64,000 nucleotides of DNA. It comes from Chrysogorgia sp. JL179-B06 (Eukaryota > Cnidaria > Anthozoa > Scleralcyonacea > Chrysogorgiidae). The notes below the pieces were generated by a model. That model was not told the DNA's origin. It saw only the letters and a program-made list of their open reading frames with translations, and ran no database searches. Positions 1-10,854 of the stretch are shown piece by piece. The translations under genes were made by a program, and so were the position numbers. Location of the stretch: positions 1,140,501 through 1,204,500 of the forward strand of contig JAYKKM010000501.1 of the NCBI GenBank assembly GCA_035772405.1, written 5' to 3'. Each line of letters opens with the position of its first letter. The first letter of the stretch is position 1.

Positions 1-194
1 GTCATCGAATGTAACATTTATATCATTAAAATCAAAAACAAAAGCTTCTCTATAACTGCATCCGTGTCAATGTCATTGGTATTGATGTCAACACCCTGAA
101 TCACTACTTGCTTTAACATGACCTCAAAAATGTCACTTGTTGCTGCCTTTTGTCTTCCCCAATTTGAATGGTGACAATAGCGTAAATACTCGTT

Positions 195-510
195 TTACAG
201 CGATCCAACTTCATGGAATGTCACAGTGATCGCATTTGACCACCCGTTTTTGGGATCTGTCCAAACGCTCTTCTTGAGGTTAACAATTTTATAACATTTC
301 CCAAGCTCGATTTTTGGAATGTTGTCATTGGAAAAAGTATTCCAGCTCACCAGCATCCACCAATTGAGTATTATCATTTATGATGACCTTTTCTTGATCG
401 GCCGTAGGTGTATACCAAGATATCTTTACAGAAGTTCTGGATTTCTCCGTTTCAAGGAGAAGCTTACGCTTTGTTTTTGAGAAACAGAAAGCTTCTTTAC
501 ACCGACTCAT
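195..510 (-). pseudogene. Fragment resembling an RPA-like OB-fold protein
   Basis: Two overlapping reading frames on the minus strand (325-510, then 195-377) look like one protein broken by a frameshift. The first has a basic start (AFCFSKTKRKLL) followed by a segment with INDNTQLVDAG. The second has ELGKCYKIVNLK, a pattern seen in single-stranded-DNA-binding OB folds of replication protein A-like proteins, which are often linked to transposons in invertebrates. No complete domain is present and the start is uncertain. The assignment rests on motif resemblance only, and it could be another repeat-borne protein. Confidence 0.3.
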
Positions 511-534
511 TCAGTTGTAGCCCATAATGTACTA

Positions 535-2575
535 CAGTACTGCCTAGAATTAACCTAACACTGCGGTTGCGGTTCGTTTGCGGTTCGGTTGCGGTCGACA
601 CATTCGACCGCAAGAGCATTGGCGACCGTACACTTCGGATTCCGAAGTCCGATCGTAAGAATCTGAAAGCAAATGAAATTAGATCTATTCAATGAGTATT
701 CTGGACGCTATTGTGTCGGCAAACGGTGATTTATACATTATTGTAAGAGTGTTTTGTCTGAGTTGGTCAAACTACATTCTTTATTGTATGATATTGATTC
801 TTACTTCAACCACATGTATGGCTGTGCATCGTTATTAAGAACGAGTGTAAATGACAAATTGCAAAGTGAAAAGGTGGTAAACTGCCACGATTTTAAGTCA
901 CGAAATACTAACGTTTCGAGCCTAGGAGTCCATCAGAGTATGACCTTTAAAATTTAAATAATACGACTGGAAAAACGGGTCTTGTCAAAGTGAAAAGGTG
1001 GTGAACTGTTAATATTTTTAGCAACGTACATCGGCGCGCGTATTTCGGGCGTAGTTAGAATGCTCCAGAAACACAGTCATATAACAAGAGCTTTTAAATT
1101 GGAGTATGTATATGAGTCTCGCTACCTTTCACTGCCTGTGCGCATAAATCGACAAATCATATTGATTCAATATGCCAACATGTCATATAAGACGACAAAA
1201 TCATCAAGCGTTAAACTATAGCAAGGCAGTTTTTTCGCTAAATTGCAGATTGCAAGTCTACGGTAGTATTAACTTGTTGCTCGCACTCGTCGGACTGTTT
1301 TTATTGGATTGAATAGCGATTGAGTGATGAACCAGGCAGGTAACGTGATGCCACAGGGAGCCGTAACGTCTATTAGTGAAGCGAGTTTAACAATAAAGCG
1401 GGTTTATTTGTTATTAATATATATCCGAGCGCTGGTGCAGTCTATGACCACTGGTCACTGCCATTGCCATTGAGGAGTTTTTTCTTTACGATCGCTCGAA
1501 CTTGCCATGCTTGCAGCTTGGCGCGGAAAAATGGAAACTTACCCGGGTATTGTATTGCGGTCAAGTCAACCCGTGTTTACATGAATATATTAACCCGGTC
1601 GACACGGCTGTCGTGTAAACGCTAACAGGAGTTTATTATTATTAGTTTATTATTATTAGACGGGTCGACCCGGGTTTTACTCGTGTAAATGGCCTCTAGA
1701 TTATATATTTTGTGTAAAAGATTGACAGATGATATCTTTGACTAATTAACTTCCGGTGGTCGACTCAAGTCGGGGCACAGATGATACGAAAGGTCTCCAC
1801 TAAAAATGTTTCCAATATATAAGTTACCACAGCTTTCAATTACAAAATTTTCAAAACGACTGTGAACATTAACCTTTAATCTATCATGTAGCCGATTTTC
1901 AAGCTAAGATTTTACCTAACAACTACATTATAGACGTCAAAACAAATCACTACCGCGAGACGCACAGTCAACGGCCTTCCGAATTGATGTAAACACTGAC
2001 TCATTGCCTTTCTGGTCTGGTTGTCTGTAATTTGTCCCGATTGTCGACAAAATTAACAAGTAAGAACATTTTAATAGCGATTTAATACAATTCTTGTGTA
2101 AAAATACCAAACAAACCCGCTTTACTGTTAAACTCACTTCACTAATAAACTCGCTAGTTCGCTGTTAAACTCGCTTCACGTTACGGCTCCCTGTGATAAT
2201 GCACAAGTATTTATTTTAAGTTGCCACAAGTTCTCCCAAACGATATTATCAAATTCATAGCAAACGATATTATATTCTGAAATAAGTAATATTCTACATC
2301 GCTGCCGTAACTTAGCATATTTCATTATTTTGACAACTTTCCCATTTCTTCGAACTCAACAGAACTTAAACCATGTGTCAAACGACGCCAAACTTCGGAA
2401 ATAAACGACATATTCCGAAATGCGATTGCGGTTAATATTGCGGTTAGGTTACGCGAGGTTGAACCGCGGACCGACCGAGGATCGACTTGGGTTGAACCGG
2501 AGATGAACCCAGGTTGAACCGCGGATGAACCCTGGTTCACCGCGGTTTCTGTTAGGTTAATTCTAGGCAGTACTG
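535..2575. mobile_element. Non-autonomous Tc1/mariner-like DNA transposon
   Basis: The 26 bases at 535-560, starting CAGTACTGCCTAG, are repeated in perfect inverted form at 2550-2575. A TA dinucleotide flanks each end (533-534 and 2576-2577), which is the target duplication of Tc1/mariner elements; these also typically begin with CAGT. No transposase frame is visible in the 2 kb between the ends, so the copy is non-autonomous. Next to both ends the sequence is rich in short GGTTGCGGTT or GGTTGAACC repeats. A second inverted-repeat element is nested at 1352-2195. Confidence 0.82.
1352..2195. mobile_element. Nested MITE with long imperfect terminal inverted repeats
   Basis: A 17-bp inverted pair (CACAGGGAGCCGTAACG at 1352-1368 and its complement at 2179-2195) bounds an 844-bp element. 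The similarity continues inward to about 1413 on the left and 2104 on the right, with a 30-base insertion in the right arm. The CAGGG near the end recalls hAT elements, but no clean 8-bp duplication is visible, so the superfamily is open. No coding frame of note lies inside. Confidence 0.6.
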
Positions 2576-2579
2576 TATA

Positions 2580-4368
2580 ATCCGTTGTTTCTTTTTTGTT
2601 TCGCCTTGATGGGGATACATCATGCATGTAAGCGATAAGCTCAGAAGTATCTTTTTAAGGGACATTGCGCTCTGGGATAGAGCCATTTGCATTCAAGCAC
2701 AAACTGCAAACGTTTTTTCGATTTTTTTCACGTTTAAAACGTATCGTTTTGGTGGGGCGTTTATCTCGTTTTAACCATTTAGATTTAATGTTCCCATGGT
2801 GTAGATTTCACAGCGAGATCTGACCCGTGTGCAGTCTCTACAGTCTATGGCCACCCCACTTTTAGCCAATTCTTCGCTGACATAAGCATTTTTTTAAAAA
2901 TTAAACATCTATATAAACGTTTTTTAATGTGAGTTTCTAATTAAGTTCATAATATTTCTCAAAATGTCCAGAATAAGATCTGTCAAGAAATACCTAGTTG
3001 AGATAACATTTTTACAAGGGAATTGTCCAAGCCACTATTTGTTTTTAAGTATTTTATAAACATTTAGCCTTTTAGAGACTGTTCACGTGGTCCCTGTAAA
3101 CGGGCTGGTCCGATTGCTGAGGCGAATTATTTCTTGCATTCATATGGTAGTTGTGACATTGATTGATATGCTTACTTGAAAGTTTGAAAAATCAATTACA
3201 TAATTCCTTCTATGCACGCCCATTTCAAACGTTTTCATCCCCAGTAAGCATGACAGTGTGTTCATATGGGAAACGTTCCAGCACACTTGCCGAGATCTCT
3301 GTAGATGTTGCCTAGATCTAGCTTAGTGGGCCAGCCTGTCTACCAGTATTGCCATGTGGGATTTAATCCAAGATATTTGGTTTTTCAGTTTAACGTTGGT
3401 TTTTTCCAGCAAGCATGAAATGTGACATTCACATCGTCTATTAGCCCAGCGAATCGACTCAAAACGGATATTGTCAATTTCTCTTGCGTGCAACTTTGCA
3501 ATGTTAAAATCACATGTCAATGTTACCTTTGTAAATATTCATAAATTTAATCATTCTGTGTGTACTGCACTTTGATTTCTGTTTATGATACAGACTGCTG
3601 TTTGGCTCCTGAAAGAGCTTCTCATTAATAGTTCGAGAAATCAGGATTGCATCCGATTAACTATTAATTATACCCAGTTAGCAAAAAGAAAAGAGCATAT
3701 CTTCAAAAAATACAATGCCAGAGAATAACATATATTGTTATAATTTTAAGATACATGTTTACGCGCAAACAATGTACATTTCTTTCGTGTAACAATGTTT
3801 TTATTGGTTAATTTTGTACAATTTTAACAGCGACGCCTACCGAACGTATTGTTTAAATTTTGCTGCTAAGATTTCAACTTTCTGTGCACAACTTACAGGA
3901 GACGTGGTTAATTTTTCTTAATGTGTGCAAAATTTTAAAAAATTTCACCGAAGGAGATTTTGACAATTTGAGAAAGAATGCAAAAGTAACGTCATTTTTA
4001 AACGCCTTGTTGCCATGGCAACAACAATGTTTGGTCCATTTGTTTTATATTCATAATCGTTAATACCATATTGATGTTATGGCCGAGTTTCATGACCATA
4101 CCTTGCAAGGAGAAAAAGTAAGAGATCAAAGAACAACTGAGTACTCGGTCGAGCTAAAATACTAGGGAGCCTCCTTAGGAACAAATTGAATAACTGTGTT
4201 TAAATATTATAAATTAACTTGATTTCTATTATGCTGCAATACAAATGTTTTAATAGCAGACATAATTGTGCATTTTGAAATTGTGCTTCATCAGTGGTCA
4301 AGTCATATTTCTAAATGTGTAGATGGTAATACTGCATTTGACATTGTCCTGAAATACTTGCCTAATAT
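2580..4368. other. Non-coding stretch, no gene recognised
   Basis: AT-rich sequence with only short frames that match nothing I recognise. No RNA gene or clear repeat was seen. Confidence 0.5.
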
Positions 4369-4376
4369 GTATACAG

Positions 4377-6818
4377 TAGGGGTGCAACGGATATGGAATT
4401 TTCTATTCGGGATAAATGGGGATAATTTATTTTTTCAAAATGGCGGCCATATTTTTTCAAAACCAGTTTGAATATAGAACTGTCTAAAGGTAAGGAAGTT
4501 GTTTTTGTATAATTATGTATTTTATGTCAGTTTTGAATTTTGACCGTAACTCGTAAGTGTTTTTTTTAAAGTTGCCAAGCGTGAAGAAAACGGTGAGCAT
4601 TGTCATTACGAAATAAAGCTAGCACAGTTAAAACTTTGTCTCGCTCCTGGCAAATTCAGACATCAATATGAACTATATATTAGTTATTGTTTATCTTTCA
4701 AATAAATCTCTCCAAGTTAATATATTTTTTGTGAAGATTGTTCGATTTGTTCCAACCACTATATCTTTATAAAGTCACATATTATTCACTAACAGTTTGT
4801 GTAAAATGGGATATAAATTTGAACATCAAATTATACAGAAGTTAGAAATACACTTGTCTTTTTTCACAAATTCTGCAACTTTACTTTTTATTTCCATTTT
4901 GTTTTTGTAAATACTGTTATTCAAATTTGTCAAAAAAAACACTAATACACTAACACTATGGCACAGCTTCATAATTTGTCTGGGCATGGTTTCACGTTGA
5001 TGACAAAAGTGACACTGTAGCAGAATGCCTAATCTGTAAGAAGAGGATCAAGAGAGGCTGTGAAGGAAAAGTACCAAAAAGTTTTAGCACATCCCCTCTC
5101 CATATCCACATGAAGACACACCACCAAGAAGAGTACCATAAAGTCCATAAGGAAAAAGAAGAATCGAAATTGATGTCGCTCTCTATGTTGTCCAATCAGC
5201 CAAAGGAAAAGAAGATGGTTGCTATGAAGAAACAGCTTTCATTACAAGATAGCTTTACGTCGAAGAAAATATAGGCAAGAAAATATTAAAGATGATGGCT
5301 TTGGACAATCAACCGTTTTCCATGGTAGAAGATGATGGATTCATAGACCTATTGGCACATCTTCAGCCTCATTACATGCTTCCCAGCCGGCGATACTTCG
5401 CAGACAAAATACTCTCTGAAATATACAAAGAACTGAGGACAATTGTTCAAGATGAATTAGCTGAACCCAATGGAGACTATCTCTTTCACTTCAGATATTT
5501 GGACGTGCTCCACATCCAAGAAAACTTTCATTTCCTTGTCTGGGCACTGGGTGAAGAAAGATTTCAAGCGTGTAGATGCAGTTCTCTGTGGATCTCACTT
5601 CCCAGGATCACACACAGGGATTAACATTTCTGAGATATTCCAAAACATGTGGGATGATTGGGGTATTCATGAAGTTCGTCGGAATCTGCTGGTTCGACAT
5701 GGTGCAGCTAACATGAGTTTGGGTGGTGATTTGGCTCAATTCAATCCATTGCACAGTTCATCGATTCAAGATGCCATATTTTCACAGCGTTCTATCATTG
5801 ATATATTGGCTAAATGCCAGCGACTAGCTACACATTTCAACCACTCTGCACTTGAAATCTTTGCTAGAACAGGGCACAACACACTTTTGCTAGTTCAAGA
5901 CGCTCCGACTCGATGGAACAGTGCCTATCTTATGGTGGAGCGAGTGGTAAGACTGAAGCGGCCTATTCATCTGTATCTCTCTGATCACAACAATCTTCCG
6001 ACAATCACAGCAAACGAATGGCAGATCAGTGAACGGTTCCTCCACATTCTCAAGCCCTTTTTTGACCTGACGAAAGAAATGAGTGGCGAGTATTCAATTC
6101 TCTCCGATGTGATTCCCAACATTGTAACCTTAGAGCTATCTTGTCAAAGATTGGCCAAGGCGATCGAGGGGTCCAGTCAACACGTGAAGCACTTCTCGGG
6201 GCACTCCAGACGCGATTTCTATCCCGTGAAGCACTCAATGTAATGCACAAGAAAGAATGTTACTGCGACATGCATCGACCCTTGGTGCTGATGACAAACA
6301 ACAAGCAAAGGCTTAGCTGGTAGAGGAACTTCTCCTGGTTCATGAAAAGTTCCATGCTGAGGATGACATCAATGATCAAGACTCGCAGCTGCCACCAGAT
6401 TCTCCACAGAGAAGAGATCAAAGGAGGATGACCTCTTCAGTTCATGCTTCATGGAAATAGCTACTCAGCAGGAAGCGGACATTGCGTCAACGACGTCGAC
6501 GAGGCAACCAGGTGGTAGGATCAGACTACAGGACGTTGCACAAGAGGTGGACACATTTTTGTCATTGTCACTCAACCGCAAATCAGATCCCCTCGAATGG
6601 TGGAGGAGTGCAACTCAATTCCCAGTTATGCAGGAGCTTGCACGAAAGTTACTCTGCACACCTTCATCTTCTGTGTTCTCTGAGCGGATGTACTCTGAAT
6701 ATGGAAACATATTAGAGGAGAAACGGAGCAGACTCCTGCCAAAAAATGGGGAGAAATTAAGATTTAGAAAAAAAATCGTGCCGGATTTGGAAAATTCCTC
6801 AAATCCGGTGCACCCCTA
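4377..6818 (+). mobile_element. Complete hAT DNA transposon (2.44 kb)
   Basis: Terminal inverted repeats TAGGGGTGCA at 4377 and TGCACCCCTA ending at 6818 continue imperfectly inward (CGGAT, GAATTTTC). The flanking octamers GTATACAG (4369-4376) and ATATACAG (6819-6826) differ at one base and form the 8-bp target duplication typical of hAT. The interior holds a BED-finger transposase remnant on the plus strand. Confidence 0.93.
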
Positions 6819-6819
6819 A
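4958..6819 (+). pseudogene. hAT transposase with BED zinc finger, decayed
   Basis: The gene encodes the transposase of the surrounding hAT element, a nuclear DNA-cutting enzyme. A BED-type zinc finger lies at about 4977-5150, with VWAWFHVDDKSDTVAECLIC at its start and a paired HMKTHH at its end. The RNase H-like core follows in two frames (5292-5624 and 5470-6243), with DAPTRWNSAYLM typical of hAT and ZBED proteins. The C-terminal dimerisation (hATC) region is at 6451-6819, with PLEWWRSATQFPVMQELARK and PSSSVFSERM. Several frame changes and a stop after the BED domain make the copy inactive. It resembles ZBED-type members of the superfamily. Confidence 0.87.
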
Positions 6820-6908
6820 TATACAGTACAGTATTATTTTTATTGTATTCCTATATATCCTGTATGTATGTGTATGTTAAAAATGTCTTTTGGATATTAT
6901 AATCTCAG

Positions 6909-8909
6909 GATTCTTGGTTTGCTCAGTTATATGAGAAATTCCGTAATGAAAGGAGAGGAAGCCCAGATCCCGTAGTTCTGTACAAAAGAGCGAAAGGTGG
7001 TGGTAAATCTTGGGAGCCACTCTTCGCAGAAGGTGAGGATGAGACGTCGTTAAAGAAGCATGTAGAATATATGCTAAACGAATGGTCAAAACGTACACCA
7101 GATGGGGAGAAAATCAGAAAAAGGATGATGCTAACTTTTCTTGGAGGAAGGCTTATGATGAATGCCCAGTCAGTGGCGAAATTGGCCATAGCAGTTGGTC
7201 ATGCTATGCAAATTTTGAAACGATCTACATATTCAGATCTTTAGAAATATATTGTTTTCAAAATATGCAGATGTTTATAAATTAGCATAGCATGACCAGT
7301 TGCTACGGCCAGCTTCGCCACTGTGCCCAGTTACCACTCAGTGACATAAAATTGGAATACCCAGCACTGTTTTGTTATGAGGTGGTAAGTTATGTCAGAC
7401 TTTGAGAGGTTTATCACTTTCTGGTCAAGGTTTCCAACAAAATCAGGGTAAATACTATCAGTGTTGAGGCTGGACAATCCAATGTCGATTTATTTAAACA
7501 AACAAAATAACTGGATTACAAATAGCAATGGCCTGCTTTGAACTACCGTAGTTGCTTTTTTGTTTGTTTTTAACTATATGGCTGTTCGAAACCATTTCTG
7601 ATTAAAATCATCCAATCAGGATTGCACTGTGTAGATTTTTCACTAAAATACTGATAAAATGTTTGCATCTTAATTCTTAACTGTGTATTTTTTGTTTGAA
7701 CGTATTATCTGCTATAGATTATTGCTGAATTTGAAATTGTGATGGAGAAGTTTCCGCATAACTTCTGCCAAGCAGCTGAACCGATTGTACAGCTTACAGG
7801 AAAGATCAGGCACAAAAAGGAGCAAGTAAATACTTATTTAAACTTGCTTCAGCAGCAAAATGAAGATGAAGATATGACATGCACTCCAGGTGAGAATATT
7901 AATATTTTTACATGTGACATTGGTAACTTTTGTTTTTAAATTTTGTATTGAATTTGTTATATAAGTAATAGTATAAAGGTGGATTAGCTCTTAAACGTTC
8001 TGCTCGATGAGCGTCATTTATTAAGACCCAAATTTAGCAGGATGTTTAATAGCTAATGCACCTGTTTTTATGCTATTCGTTTCTAATATGTTTGTGGGAA
8101 TTTCTTTTGTGGATTAGTAAAAATGAATATGAGGTATATTAGTTGTTAATGCACGTGTGAGAACAAAACAAATTCCCACGAACATGTTACATTGTATATG
8201 TTTTCCAAATTGTTTATGTCAAGTTATTTTCAGTTTATGTTGATATAATTAAAGTTAACTATTCATATACATATTCATTTGTGTTTAATGCTTATACCAA
8301 ATCACCTTGCCAGAGAGATGTTACCGTGTCCTAATGATTTGTCAATATGCAATATGTGACTTTCTCAAATGTTGCTTTATTTTTTCTGTCAATGTAGATG
8401 AGAAAATGGTGGTTGCACTAGCTGTAATGCCATATTTAATGAAAAGCAGAAATGCAAAGGACAAACACAATGAGGTTGTTCATTTTATTAAGGTAAGTTG
8501 ACAAGTGTATGTACTTAATAGTGAATTTGTAATTCAGTTTTTTTGTTATTCAAATTCTATTTTGCTAAGACCCATAATAAAATAAGGTGTTCAATTGTTT
8601 ATTTTCCTCTTTAACATAGCAAGAAGCTGATTCCACTGCTTTTGCTGAATCCCAAAAAACACGTCCAATCATCATAGTTAAAGGAACCTTGGATGCACCA
8701 GATGAAATTGTAATTGCTGCTGAAAACCAAGTACTTTATTCTGTCAGTGGTAGTTTATTAGAAGCATGTTATGTTTTTATGTTTAATTACTGCCAAATCC
8801 TTATTTTTTTTCTTTTCAAAAATGTATCTTGCATGTTCAGGATGCGAAGAAATTACCGACCACAATTTATCTGGTTAATGACATCTATAACATTTGCTCT
8901 AATCTGTAA
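6909..8909 (+). CDS. Unrecognised multi-exon gene, partial
   Basis: Several exon-like open segments in one direction are bordered by splice signals. Exon A (acceptor CTCAG, 6909-7244) begins DSWFAQLYEKFRNERRG and has VVLYKRAKGGGKSWEPLF. Exon B runs from about 7718 to 7890 (IVMEKFPHNFCQAAEPIVQL) with donor GTGAGA. Exon C is 8398-8492 (DEKMVVALAVMPYLMKSR), exon D starts at 8620 (QEADSTAFAESQKTRPIIIV), and exon E is 8841-8909 (DAKKLPTTIYLVNDIYNICS, stop TAA). The later exons resemble the C-terminal part of uncharacterised invertebrate proteins that I cannot name. The stop closing exon A sits inside a hairpin-like insertion (see 7171-7323), and I found no donor for exon D, so this may be a decaying gene. 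The 5' part is not visible; the hAT element lies directly upstream and may have displaced it. Confidence 0.45.
7171..7323. repeat. 39-bp inverted repeat around the end of exon A
   Basis: The bases at 7171-7209 (starting CAGTGGCGAA) recur as a reverse complement at 7285-7323 with about five mismatches, around a 75-base spacer. The left arm is coding sequence of the neighbouring gene, so the right arm looks like an inverted local copy. Confidence 0.65.
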
Positions 8910-8913
8910 TTGC

Positions 8914-9246
8914 TTTAAAGTGCATATAACATCTGTGGGAATTTAGCATATATGTAATCTATCGATTCTCCTGAGAAAAATTGTAATATATCTTGTCAGC
9001 TGAAAATGTCATCTTCATAGACTTTTTTGCTGTTAAAGTTTACGGAAATGACGTCATAGCGGGAATCTGTAAAGAGGTTTTCATATAGACAGATGCCCGC
9101 TGTGACATCATTTCTGTCAACTTTAATAGCAAAAAAGTCTCTGAAGATGAAATTTTCAGCTGACAAGATATATTACAATTTATCTCAGGAGAATCCATAG
9201 ATTACAAATATGTTAAATCCCCACAGACGTTATATGCACTTTAAGA
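8914..9246. mobile_element. Palindromic (foldback) MITE, about 330 bp
   Basis: Two arms of about 150 bases are near-complete reverse complements. Shared blocks include AAAGTGCATATAAC, GATTCTCCTGAG and TTGTAATATATCTTGTCAGC, meeting around 9080. It carries no gene and would form a long hairpin. No target duplication could be fixed. It starts five bases after the stop of the upstream gene. Confidence 0.82.
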
Positions 9247-9755
9247 TATCAAGCAATGGTGTTTGCATGAGCGTGGGCTGGTTAGCAAGAGGAGTCTTAA
9301 ATTAATTTCTACAGTATTTCAGTGCACTGTGGCATCAAAACGTCTTCTAATCCGATTGACCAGAGATACATGCGATTTATACCTTTCACTTAAATATGCT
9401 CCACTGGTGTGATACTCCATGTGATACTGCATGTGGTGTTGTCAGATCTGCAAAATCGCGAAAAAGAAACTTGTCAACATCTGTGGGATGAAAATGCTGG
9501 TTGCTTTCAGAAACCTCAGAAGAGGTACTGAATAATTAAACAATTTCAAAATGCTCTAGTAGCGTACGTTTACAATATCATGAAAGTTAAATTGAAGTGG
9601 TTGGCATAAGTAATTGATGTATGTTAATAAAACACCAAGGTCTACTTCCACCTCAAACCACTTGTATCTCAGTTACCATCTTACATCAATTACCATCTCA
9701 CATTTCCTGGTTTTCCTATTTATCAAAACCACAATAACAATAGTGAAGTGTATCC

Positions 9756-10100
9756 TTAACAACATGACGAGGTATAAGTGTCTTTTGCCCGATGATACAC
9801 TAACAGTGATGGCTGATGAAGTGGCAGCCAAACCTTACTTATGTAATCATGTCTAAAGACAAGAAACCAATGCTGTCTATAAAGACTGTGCTTGACATAA
9901 CTTGCTATTTGCTTGGCTTCTCTCCCCTGGATAGTATTAATTCCTAAGCCTGTCCCATATTTCTCAAATACCCATTTTGAGTGGACGGTAACTAATTTTC
10001 CAATACTCCACACAGTTGCTGAAACACTACTACCAAACAAAACCATAGCAGTAAAATAATTATCAGCTAACCTACCACACCCATTTTCTATTGTTCCCAA
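9756..10100 (-). pseudogene. Fragment of a repeated invertebrate protein, function unknown
   Basis: A 114-codon frame contains YGTGLGINTIQGREAKQIAS, YVKHSLYRQHW and FRHDYISKVWL. This recalls uncharacterised, high-copy proteins of cnidarians and other invertebrates whose context is transposon-like. No catalytic motif can be named. The preceding and following parts are missing, so it is a relic. Confidence 0.35.
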
Positions 10101-10369
10101 TTGGTTTTGGTATCTGACTGAGACCTCATTCTAAAAGTTGGTGGCGGCATTTCATTATCGACAGGGGAGATTGGGGCTGACTTTACACACATTACAGGTC
10201 TTGAATTACAAATTCAAAACCTGGAATGAGTGTTCAATCAAATAGCAGTGAATACAGAAAAATGTTCACTCAAGTAATTTACTCAACATAGATAAGTTAC
10301 ACATTAGTATTTAGTCAATTCACAACAAAAAAGTTTCAAAACCTCTTGAGAACAATAGAAAATGGGTGT
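10077..10369. repeat. 20-bp inverted repeat
   Basis: ACACCCATTTTCTATTGTTC at 10077-10096 recurs as a perfect reverse complement at 10350-10369. Both copies begin small divergent frames that open with TIENGC. The unit could be the remains of a small inverted duplication or of a transposon end. Confidence 0.55.
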
Positions 10370-10651
10370 AGTACGTTTATAAACAACATATCCTATATTT
10401 ATAGAACCCAGCAAGACGGTAATTTCGATATCATATCAAACAGTGCGAGAGGAGTGGGACCAGAAACCGTAACTGTAGATATTCCTTTTAAAATTGTACG
10501 TGATTTTTGGCCTAGATTCGTGGTGTGCAAACCATGGTTAAGGGCCATTTGGGAAAAATTAATGAAAAGAGATGTACAGCCGAAGTGCAGCAACATCCTA
10601 ACTAATTTTCGATTCGCAAATTATTCAACGCCAGTGGCCATGCTGTTATAA
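10346..10651 (+). other. Small open frame of unknown meaning
   Basis: A 101-codon frame (TVTVDIPFKIVRDFWPRFVV, KPWLRAIWEKLMKRDVQP) with plausible protein-like composition but no family I recognise. It begins in the 20-bp inverted repeat shared with the fragment on the opposite strand at 9756-10100. Confidence 0.25.
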
Positions 10652-10854
10652 TAATCATGGTTCAATGAATATGAATACGAAACACAGCATTCCTGTTATA
10701 ATATCTTCACGTTCCAATAGAATTCCTTATCAGAGAATTTCTTAAAGATGTTACCCTAAACGGAATAACAATAATCTCATTAGAATTCATATGTGCAAGA
10801 CTATACCAACTAATTTATGCAAATCCCTCAGAAAGTTAAATTTGGCACATCTGA

